NCBI GenBank assembly: GCA_017398245.1
Contig: JAFQGN010000084.1
Span: 1 to 12,741, forward strand
Length of the DNA stretch: 12,741 nucleotides
DNA from: Clostridia bacterium
Lineage (GTDB): Bacteria; Bacillota_A; Clostridia; Christensenellales; Aristaeellaceae
Direction of reading: 5' to 3'
In this document: one piece after another, positions 6,782-12,544 of the stretch
Numbering within the stretch: the stretch's first letter is position 1
Layout: the number at the start of each line of letters is the position of its first letter
The notes under the pieces: generated by a model
What the model was told of the DNA's origin: nothing
Database searches by the model: none
Seen by the model: only the letters and a program-made list of their open reading frames with translations
Program-made: the position numbers and the translations under genes

Positions 6782-8641
6782 TTGCAGAATAATCATAACG
6801 AGAACGAGCGCATCCGGCCGAGGCTGGAAAGCGCAAGCGAGCTCAAGGGCAAAAAGGCCGAGGGCAAAAGCTCCAGCTTTGCAAAAAAGCGCACGATGAC
6901 CATCGTCGCCCTGCTGCTGGTGCTGGCCATCGCCGCCGGCGCGTATTTCGCCGTGAACGCGCTCAAGCCCGTTGAGGAAGAAGTCGTTGAAGAGACCCCC
7001 GCCAGCGAGCTCATCTATCTGGTCGAGGGCCGCAAGAAGACCGATATGGCCACCATGACCATTATCAACAACGGCGTGGAACAGTACACCGTTATCAGCA
7101 ATCTCAAGGAAAAGGCAGACGCTGCCGCGGCGGAAGAAGCTGCGGCGGCCGAGGCCGAAGCCGCCCAGCAGTCTGAAGAGGCGCAGGGCCTGGCCGAGGC
7201 GGCCGAAGCGATCGTCGACGGCGTGCTCAGCCCCATGAAGGTGGGCGAGGACATGGCCGAGATCGCCGGCAGCACCGCCCCGCAGATGCTCAACACCGAG
7301 GCTGCTGAAGAAGAACCCAAGGAATTGCCCGATACGCTGGACGTCGGTCTGGATCTGATCCCCGCCGCCGAAAAGCAGGATTATGAGATCCAGGGCATGC
7401 CCTATTTCACCACCGATACCTCCGCCATCAACAGCATGGTCACCTATTCCTATTCCGTCATGTCCACCAAAATGGTGCAGGAGGGCTGCGAAGACCTGTC
7501 TGCCTTTGGTCTGGCCGAGCCGCAGGTGCAGGTGCACTACACCTACCACGACGGAACCGAAATGACCATGAACATCGGTGCGAAGGTGCCCGCCGGCAAC
7601 TACTATTACATGAGTCTGGATGATTCCAACGATGTCTACATGGTCTATAACACCGTGTACGGCTATTTCACCCAGCCTCTGGAACAGCTGCACGCCGTTC
7701 CGGCTGCTGCGCCGATCGACCCGGAGAACCTGGTCTACCTGCTCGCCGAGCAGAAGGACAAGGAGAACGTGGAGATCGTTCTGCGCGACAGCTCGGAGAA
7801 CGCGGTTTCCGTGGCCGATGTCGTGCTCGTGCAGCCCTTTGAGTACGATGTGAACAGCGATCGCGCCTCCACGACGATGATCGACGCATCCGCGCTCAAG
7901 CTCACGGCCTATGCCGGCTATGCGGCTGATGAAGCCGCTCTGGCTGAGTATGGCCTGGCAGAACCCTATGCCCATGTCGAAGTGGCCGATTCCAACGGAA
8001 TCGAGATCAGCATGACCATCGGCGACCTCGTGGAAGGCGATACCGCCTACCGCTATGCCACGGTCGATGCGACCGGCGATATCTACACCGTGGATGTGAG
8101 CCTGCTCGCGTTCCTGGATAACTGCCGCGTTTCCTATCTGGTCGACCAGTTCGCCGGCCTGATCAACATCAAAATGGTCGACGAATTTACGATCACCACG
8201 CCCGAGAAGACCTATGTCTCCGTTGTAGAGAACACTCCCTACACCAACGAACAGGGCGTGGAGATGACCAAGCAGGATTTCTACTTCCAGGGCGAATATG
8301 TGAACGAAGACCTCTTCCGCGATTTCTATCAGGTCGTCATCGGCCGTCTGGTGGATAAGCGCATCGAAAACGAAGAGGAATACGCCTTCGATGGCGACGT
8401 CGTGCTGAGCATCAGCTATAAGCTGAACTATCAGGACGAGCCGTATCTGGTGGAATATCTGGATTACGACCGCGATTACTGCGCCGTCCGCCGCAATGGC
8501 GTGAGCCTGTTCCTCATCCGTAAGGATAAGGTGCAGGAGATCGTCGATACCGCCGAGCTGCTCGAAAAGGGCGAATATGTCGGCATTGACGATACCATCG
8601 ATTATCAGGAACTCTACGGAGACCTCTCCTACTACGAGTAA
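6782..8641 (+). CDS. DUF4340 domain-containing membrane-anchored protein
   Basis: 619 residues: a charged cytoplasmic tail (1-39), one membrane helix (40-58) and a long extracytoplasmic region. Two DUF4340-like segments are visible: FGLAEP (242-247) leading to MNIGAKVPAGNYYYMSLD (263-280), and YGLAEP (390-395) leading to MTIGDLVEGDTAYRYATVD (411-429). Between the membrane-proximal strand (RKKTDMATMTIINN) and the first segment lies an Ala/Glu-rich stretch (111-142, then acidic to about 181), probably a coiled coil or flexible linker and unusual for the family. The start is TTG at 6782, immediately after the preceding TAA; AGGAGGAGG at 6764-6772 is 9 nt upstream, and the first in-frame ATG is residue 39 at the edge of the helix, so TTG is well supported. 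DUF4340 proteins commonly follow GldG-like genes, as here. Function unknown; last gene of the operon. Confidence 0.88.
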   Translation: MQNNHNENERIRPRLESASELKGKKAEGKSSSFAKKRTMTIVALLLVLAIAAGAYFAVNALKPVEEEVVEETPASELIYLVEGRKKTDMATMTIINNGVEQYTVISNLKEKADAAAAEEAAAAEAEAAQQSEEAQGLAEAAEAIVDGVLSPMKVGEDMAEIAGSTAPQMLNTEAAEEEPKELPDTLDVGLDLIPAAEKQDYEIQGMPYFTTDTSAINSMVTYSYSVMSTKMVQEGCEDLSAFGLAEPQVQVHYTYHDGTEMTMNIGAKVPAGNYYYMSLDDSNDVYMVYNTVYGYFTQPLEQLHAVPAAAPIDPENLVYLLAEQKDKENVEIVLRDSSENAVSVADVVLVQPFEYDVNSDRASTTMIDASALKLTAYAGYAADEAALAEYGLAEPYAHVEVADSNGIEISMTIGDLVEGDTAYRYATVDATGDIYTVDVSLLAFLDNCRVSYLVDQFAGLINIKMVDEFTITTPEKTYVSVVENTPYTNEQGVEMTKQDFYFQGEYVNEDLFRDFYQVVIGRLVDKRIENEEEYAFDGDVVLSISYKLNYQDEPYLVEYLDYDRDYCAVRRNGVSLFLIRKDKVQEIVDTAELLEKGEYVGIDDTIDYQELYGDLSYYE

Positions 8642-8656
8642 CACAATGTGAAAAAC

Positions 8657-8690
8657 GGAGCCCCTTCCTTCCGGAAGGGGCTCCATTTTT
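8657..8690 (+). terminator. Strong intrinsic terminator of the ABC operon
   Basis: Perfect 12-bp stem GGAGCCCCTTCC (8657-8668) with GGAAGGGGCTCC (8673-8684), loop TTCC, then A and five Ts (8686-8690). It lies 15 nt after the stop of the DUF4340 gene. Confidence 0.93.
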
Positions 8691-8708
8691 GCGCTGCGTT
8701 TCGGGGCT

Positions 8709-8880
8709 GCCCGCGCGCGGGAGAGAGTGCGGGTTGTACAGTATGGCGCCCGCGCGAGTTCTGTTCAAGCTCCTTATGCAGGGCGAATAGGTCAGCGTTC
8801 GCCGACCGGCCGAAGAGGCTGCAAGGGGCCGCCCGCGCATGACAGGCGGAGATCGATGCTGCGTCGGTTGCCCGCGCATG
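8709..8880. repeat. GCCCGCGCRWG motif array, copy 1 (downstream side of the XRE gene)
   Basis: Four copies of the core CCCGCGC at 8710, 8749, 8832 and 8871 (first base), so spacings are 39, 83 and 39 nt. Each has G before it and G at the third base after it. The sequence between copies varies, but the spacing pattern is repeated at 9848-10016. GGCTGCAAGGGGCC directly precedes the third copy, as a close variant does in the other array. The first copy is the perfect palindrome CCCGCGCGCGGG, and the fourth can form CCCGC/GCGGG. No convincing coding frame runs through it: the 83-nt spacing breaks frame. Nature unknown. Confidence 0.6.
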
Positions 8881-8924
8881 CGGGATCGGGCGGCTTGCTG
8901 CGGCGTGGTGTGAAAGATACAGCG

Positions 8925-9725
8925 TCAGAGCAGGGGATCGTGATCTGCGCGGTAATAGTTGAAAACGTTCGGCCTGCGGATCAGCTCCAGCGAGAAGGCG
9001 AGAAGCGGCACGACGGCGGGGTTCTTGTGCGCCGTGTAACGCACCTCGATGCGATCGTCGATGGCGACTTTTTCTGCATGCACAAGGTCGTATTCCCCGA
9101 AAACGGCAAGCAGCTGCTGCGCCCTCTCCTGCGGGAGGCCGGTCTCCTGCGTGAAATAGCCGATCGTGAACGGCCCCGCACCGTGCGCATGCAGGAAAAT
9201 GAGCGTGTCGAACGCATCCGCCTGTCCAAGCAGGGAGAACAATTTCACCTGCTCCTCCCTGTTCACGATCGCCTGCGCCCATCCTCCCTCCGGCCTCGGC
9301 GCGATAAAGGCATAATCCGCTTTTTTGCTTAGCTGCATCAGCGAGAGGCCATTTTCGTGGATATATTGCGAGTAGCAATCGCGATACTGAGCAAGGGTAT
9401 CTTCCTTAGAGAAATGCGCTTCGCCGAAGCTCGCCCTGTGCATGGTGAAAATGAGTTCCAGCGCGCGCTGCAGGCAGGGCGCGCCGTCAAAGATCTGCTG
9501 TGCAAGGGCTGCTTCGGTGTCTTTTTCCGAATAACCGCGCCCAAAGAGCGCGTCCACCGATACGCCCAGCGCATCGGCGATGGCGGGCAGCAGCAGCGCG
9601 TCCGGCACACCGCCGTTTTCCCATTTACTCACCGCCTGCATGCTCACGCCCACACGGTCGCCCAGCGATTCCTGCGTAAGACCGGCTTCGTGCCGGTACC
9701 GATGGATGTTTTCTCCGATATTCAT
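8925..9725 (-). CDS. XRE-family transcriptional regulator with C-terminal domain
   Basis: 266-residue predicted DNA-binding protein. Residues 5-61 form a helix-turn-helix of the Cro/CI (XRE) type: IHRYRHEAGLTQESLGDRVG, then VSMQAVSKWENGGVPDALLL and LGVSVDALFG. The rest is not a family I can name. Residues 171-232 (FDTLIFLHAHGAG..TIGYFTQETGLPQERAQQLLAVFGEYDLVHAEK..IEVRY) look like a second winged helix, as in MarR-type folds, so it may be a two-DNA-binding-domain regulator or carry a ligand or dimer domain. Start ATG at 9725 with GGAGG 12 nt upstream; the N terminus aligns with the usual XRE start. It stands alone and is flanked on both sides by GCCCGCGCRWG arrays, which might be its targets, though nothing proves this. 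No clear terminator follows it. Confidence 0.88.
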   Translation of the reverse strand: MNIGENIHRYRHEAGLTQESLGDRVGVSMQAVSKWENGGVPDALLLPAIADALGVSVDALFGRGYSEKDTEAALAQQIFDGAPCLQRALELIFTMHRASFGEAHFSKEDTLAQYRDCYSQYIHENGLSLMQLSKKADYAFIAPRPEGGWAQAIVNREEQVKLFSLLGQADAFDTLIFLHAHGAGPFTIGYFTQETGLPQERAQQLLAVFGEYDLVHAEKVAIDDRIEVRYTAHKNPAVVPLLAFSLELIRRPNVFNYYRADHDPLL

Positions 9726-9766
9726 CTTGTTTCTCTACCTCCGTTTGTTCTTTCGGGCCCGCTTAT

Positions 9767-9795
9767 ACTGTATCAAAACCATGGGGTGTATACAA
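9767..9795 (-). promoter_or_regulatory. Possible promoter/operator region of the XRE gene
   Basis: On the minus strand TTGTAT (9795-9790), a 17-nt spacer and TACAGT (9772-9767) make a weak sigma-A promoter (four of six matches in each hexamer). Two short palindromes overlap it, TGTATACA (9787-9794) and ATAC-T-GTAT (9765-9773), about two helical turns apart; these could be operator half-sites for autoregulation. Modest support. Confidence 0.35.
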
Positions 9796-9811
9796 TGGAG
9801 GCGGATTTGCC

Positions 9812-9877
9812 ATGTACAACCGGCGGTTGAGCGGCAGGACGGGCCTGCCCGCGCATGAATGGCTTGCGCTTTTATGA
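9812..9877 (+). CDS. Possible 21-codon small ORF divergent from the XRE gene
   Basis: ATG at 9812 with GGAGG (9797-9801) 10 nt upstream, 21 codons (MYNRRLSGRTGLPAHEWLALL) and a TGA at 9875. Its ribosome binding site is good, but the reading frame runs through the first GCCCGCGCATG copy of the downstream array (coding LPAHE), the peptide resembles nothing I know, and no promoter is evident. It may be a leader peptide or chance. Confidence 0.2.
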   Translation: MYNRRLSGRTGLPAHEWLALL

Positions 9878-10127
9878 GAGCTTACCACCCGCGCGAGAAT
9901 TGCCGGTTTCTTCGCTGCAGGACAGATGATCTTCTGTGAATAGCAGGGGCTGCAGTGGCTACAGGGGCCGCCCGCGCATGGGCTGACAGAGGTGGGATAT
10001 TGGAATGCGCCCGCGCAAGGATGGGTATCTGCTTCGTTTGGGCGCGGATACGGTCTTGCGCTGCCCAGAGAAAATAGAGGCTGCAGGGGCACGATTCATT
10101 TTCGCGGATAGACTTTGCCCGCGCGAG
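9847..10127. repeat. GCCCGCGCRWG motif array, copy 2 (upstream side of the XRE gene)
   Basis: Five copies of CCCGCGC at 9848, 9888, 9971, 10010 and 10118: spacings 40, 83, 39 and 108 nt. The first four reproduce the 39-83-39 pattern at 8710-8871, offset by 1138-1139 bp. Conserved beyond the core: GAG right after copy 2, TGCAGG about 22 nt further on, and GGCTACAGGGGCCG directly before copy 3. A related GGCTGCAGGGGC occurs at 10080-10091, inside the longer last gap. Stretches between copies are otherwise unrelated to those of the first array. This fills most of the 478-bp gap between the XRE gene and the phosphatase fusion; I see no larger gene in it. Confidence 0.6.
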
Positions 10128-10161
10128 CTTTACCGGACGGACAGAAGGAGAGAGCAGAGAC

Positions 10162-10191
10162 AAAAAGACCGCCGGGCTAACCGGCGGTCTT
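10162..10191 (-). terminator. Intrinsic terminator of the phosphatase fusion gene
   Basis: 11-bp stem AAGACCGCCGG (10165-10175) with CCGGCGGTCTT (10181-10191), loop GCTAA, followed on the minus strand by a run of five Ts (10166-10162, partly within the stem). It lies 12 bp after the stop codon of the minus-strand gene. Confidence 0.9.
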
Positions 10192-10203
10192 GCAGGCGTG
10201 CGG

Positions 10204-11559
10204 TTATTCGAATTTCAGGCCCTTTTCGGCAGCCCTTTTGCGCATTTTTTCCAGGAACTCGCGCATGATGTCCTCGTCGGAAAGGCCGCGGCTGCGGGCT
10301 TCCTTCATGTGGTCGAAGATTTCCTTTTCTTTGGCGAACATCGTGTCACGGTATTCGCCCGCAGGGGTGACCGCGCCGACGCCGTATGCGTTCAAACCCG
10401 CGCGGCGGCAGTCGTCCAGCGCGCGTTCGATGTGGTAATCGCTTGAGACCATGGCCACGCGCGCGCCTTCGGCCAGAAGCCCCTTCGCGTTGACGATGTT
10501 CTCGATCGTCACGCGGGATTTGTCCTCCAGCTTGATGATCTCGGCCGGAACGCCGCGCTCTACGAGCATATCGCGCATCACTTCGGCCTCGGTATGGTCG
10601 CGGCCGGGGGTCAGTCCGCCGCAGGGCATGATGACGGGCGCGCCGGTCTCTTTCCAGTGCTCCACGGCGCAATCGATGCGGCGCACGAGATCTTCGCTGG
10701 GCTTGTCGCCGGGTTCAAGACGGTGTCCGAGGATGATGATGGCATCGGTCTTTTCCATGTTCGCGTCCACCTTTCCGTGTTCAGAATTTTCTATGGTTTC
10801 GTACAGCGCGGTATACAGGGTCTTGCAGCTGGCAAACGTGTTGCCGGTTTCGTTGATATCGCTCTTATCGTTCGGCCAGCCGGAAACGACGCCGCCGGCC
10901 TCGCGCACGATGAGCATGCCGGCTGCGATGTCATACAGGAACAGATGCAGCTCGATGAACGCGTCGTACCGCCCGCAGGCTACAAAGCACAGGTCTAGCG
11001 CCGCGCTGCCCAGCCTGCGCAGGTCGGAAACATTGTCCAGAAGGGCCGGATACAGCGCCGTCATGCGCGCTCGGGCGTCTTCATAGCGCGCGGCAAACGA
11101 CATGCCCACGATGGCGTCGCGCAGAACGGTCTTTTCGGAAACATGGATAGGCTGCCCGTTCATGAACGCGCCCTGCCCCTTCACGGCCGTGTACATTTCG
11201 CCAAGCCTCGGGCAGTACACGCAGCCGACTACGACTTCGCCCTTTTCCTCGTAGGCGATGGAGACGGTGTACAGGGGCAGATCGCAGATGAAATTCGTGG
11301 TCCCGTCGATCGGGTCCACGATCCAGCGGCCCTCGCTGCCCGCGCTCTCGCCGCTTTCCTCGCCGAAGAAGCCGTCGCCCGGGAAGCGGCCGAGCAGTTC
11401 CTCGCGGATGATAGCCTCGCTGCGCTGGTCTGCCTCGGTCACATAATCGTTGGCCAGCTTGTGCGTTACGGAAAAACTGGGCCTGCTCAGCAGATATTCG
11501 CCTGCCCTGCGCGCTGCGGCCTCGGCTGCGGCAAGGCGTTCGTTCCATGTGTACGACAT
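10204..11559 (-). CDS. Inositol monophosphatase-like domain fused to YdcF/SanA-like DUF218 domain
   Basis: 451 residues with two domains in one uninterrupted frame. Residues 1-258 are a metal-dependent phosphatase of the inositol monophosphatase family: K34 and DYVTEAD (38-44), metal ligands in GEES (66-69), the signature DPIDGTTNF (82-90) and D210 in YDIAAG (209-214), where most relatives have W before that aspartate. It would hydrolyse a phosphomonoester such as inositol phosphate or a related sugar phosphate. Residues 270-451 match the DUF218 (YdcF/SanA/ElyC) fold: DAIIILGHRLEPGD (272-285), CGG (313-315), the TEAE acidic segment (323-326), SRVTIEN (348-354) and VSSDYHIERA (371-380). Start ATG at 11559 has GGAG 10 nt upstream. 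An internal ATG at codon 268, exactly at the domain boundary, also has an AAGGTGG site 8 nt upstream. It is divergent from xth. The substrate is not known. Confidence 0.87.
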   Translation of the reverse strand: MSYTWNERLAAAEAAARRAGEYLLSRPSFSVTHKLANDYVTEADQRSEAIIREELLGRFPGDGFFGEESGESAGSEGRWIVDPIDGTTNFICDLPLYTVSIAYEEKGEVVVGCVYCPRLGEMYTAVKGQGAFMNGQPIHVSEKTVLRDAIVGMSFAARYEDARARMTALYPALLDNVSDLRRLGSAALDLCFVACGRYDAFIELHLFLYDIAAGMLIVREAGGVVSGWPNDKSDINETGNTFASCKTLYTALYETIENSEHGKVDANMEKTDAIIILGHRLEPGDKPSEDLVRRIDCAVEHWKETGAPVIMPCGGLTPGRDHTEAEVMRDMLVERGVPAEIIKLEDKSRVTIENIVNAKGLLAEGARVAMVSSDYHIERALDDCRRAGLNAYGVGAVTPAGEYRDTMFAKEKEIFDHMKEARSRGLSDEDIMREFLEKMRKRAAEKGLKFE

Positions 11560-11584
11560 TGTGTTTCAACTCCGCCCCAAAGTG

Positions 11585-11602
11585 TGATATACTTTGTATA
11601 CC
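11585..11602. promoter_or_regulatory. Divergent promoter region between the phosphatase fusion and xth
   Basis: On the plus strand TGA-TATACT (11585-11593) is an extended -10 element for xth, with a start near 11600. The near-palindrome GATATAC-TTT-GTATACC (11586-11602) puts TATACA on the minus strand at 11600-11595, which could serve the opposite gene, though no good -35 is visible for it. The symmetry may also make this an operator. Confidence 0.5.
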
Positions 11603-11636
11603 TCTATTTTACCAGACAGGAGGCTGCATCTGCAAT

Positions 11637-12389
11637 ATGAAGATCGTCAGCTGGAACGTAAACGGCCTGCGCGCCTGCATGGGCAAGGGATTTGAAGAGA
11701 GCATGGCCGCGCTGGACCCCGATATCATCTGCCTGCAGGAGACAAAGCTGCAGGAGGACCAGTTCCCCGGCGCGCCGGAGGGATATACCGTCTTCCTCAA
11801 CTGCGCCGATAAAAAGGGCTACAGCGGCACCGCTATTTATACCAAAACCCAGCCGCTGCAGGTCACAAAGGGCATCGGTATCGATGAGCACGACCACGAG
11901 GGCCGTGTGCTCTGCGCCGAATATGAGGACTTTTATCTCGTCTGCTGCTATACCCCCAACGCGCAGCGCGAGCTCACGCGTCTGGAGTACCGCATGCAGT
12001 GGGAAGACGATTTCCGCGAGTGGCTTTCGCAGCTGGACAAAGTAAAGCCCGTCGTGCTGTGCGGAGATCTGAACGTCGCTCATACCGAGATCGACCTCAA
12101 AAACCCCAAAACGAACCATAAAAACGCCGGGTTTACCGACGAGGAGCGCGGTAAGTTTACTGATCTGCTCGGCGCGGGCTTTGCCGACAGCTGGCGCGAG
12201 CAGCATCCCGGCGTGACGGGCGTCTATTCCTGGTGGAGCTTCATGCGCAACGCGCGCGCCACGAACGCGGGCTGGCGCATCGATTATTTCGTCGTTTCGC
12301 AGCGTCTCATGCCGCGCGTGACCCATACCGATATCCACTGCGATATTTTCGGCTCCGACCATTGCCCCGTGAGCATCGATCTGGGCTGA
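11637..12389 (+). CDS. xth: Exodeoxyribonuclease III / AP endonuclease
   Basis: 250-residue cytoplasmic DNA repair enzyme that cuts 5' to abasic sites and digests 3' ends, part of base excision repair. All family landmarks are present: SWNVNGLRA (5-13), metal ligand E35 in CLQETKLQ, GYSGTAIYTK (61-70), Y105 in CYTPNA, D144 and N146 in GDLNVAH, YSWWSFMRNARATNAGWRID (197-216), and the catalytic pair D241-H242 in SDHCPVS. Length is normal for the family (about 250-270). The ATG at 11637 gives the canonical N terminus (MKIVSWNVNG); the open frame reaches further upstream only through the promoter. AGGAGG (11618-11623) is 13 nt from the ATG, somewhat far. Single-gene unit, followed by repeat block C. 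Confidence 0.96.
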   Translation: MKIVSWNVNGLRACMGKGFEESMAALDPDIICLQETKLQEDQFPGAPEGYTVFLNCADKKGYSGTAIYTKTQPLQVTKGIGIDEHDHEGRVLCAEYEDFYLVCCYTPNAQRELTRLEYRMQWEDDFREWLSQLDKVKPVVLCGDLNVAHTEIDLKNPKTNHKNAGFTDEERGKFTDLLGAGFADSWREQHPGVTGVYSWWSFMRNARATNAGWRIDYFVVSQRLMPRVTHTDIHCDIFGSDHCPVSIDLG

Positions 12390-12400
12390 CGGGGTGCGGG

Positions 12401-12526
12401 GATTCGCTGGGGCTCTGCCCCAGACCCTGCTTAAGGGAATCATTCCCTCTGGACTCCTCATTATGGGGTTATCTTTCTAAACATAAATAGATGTGCCCGG
12501 CTACACTTACAGTGTGGGCCGGGCGT
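12401..12526 (+). repeat. Intergenic repeat block C, short unit (T module plus H hairpin)
   Basis: T module with stem CTGGGGC/GCCCCAG (12407-12423) and a second stem around AAGGGAATCATTCCCT (12433-12448), ending in TTATGGGG (12461-12468). An H hairpin at 12495-12524 follows, with outer stem GCCCGGC/GCCGGGC and inner stem ACACT/AGTGT around a TAC loop. It parallels 691-840 after serS. These hairpins probably also end xth transcription, although no strong T-run follows them. Confidence 0.75.
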
Positions 12527-12544
12527 TGTGTATCGTGGAGAATG

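Noticed and set aside
5174..8686. Open frame of 1170 codons on the minus strand opposite the GldG-like and DUF4340 genes
   Set aside because: It is exactly antisense to two well-supported genes, has an odd composition rich in H, D, V and G with no domain, and lacks a promoter or ribosome binding site. Biased third positions in GC-rich genes remove stop codons on the opposite strand.
8709..8880. CRISPR array
   Set aside because: The repeat core is only 7-11 bp, the intervals are 32 and 76 nt rather than uniform, and no cas genes are present.
8632..9378. Minus-strand frame of 248 codons overlapping the array and the end of the XRE gene
   Set aside because: It overlaps the XRE gene in another frame, runs through the terminator and the motif array, and its Arg/Ala-rich sequence is typical of an out-of-frame reading of GC-rich DNA.
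9763..10092. Minus-strand frame whose peptide repeats a PCAG motif across the GCCCGCGC array
   Set aside because: The repeated peptide only reflects the DNA motif. The 40- and 83-nt spacings shift the frame between copies, and no good ribosome binding site precedes it.
11604..12461. 285-codon minus-strand frame opposite xth
   Set aside because: It is antisense to a canonical exodeoxyribonuclease III and begins inside repeat block C.
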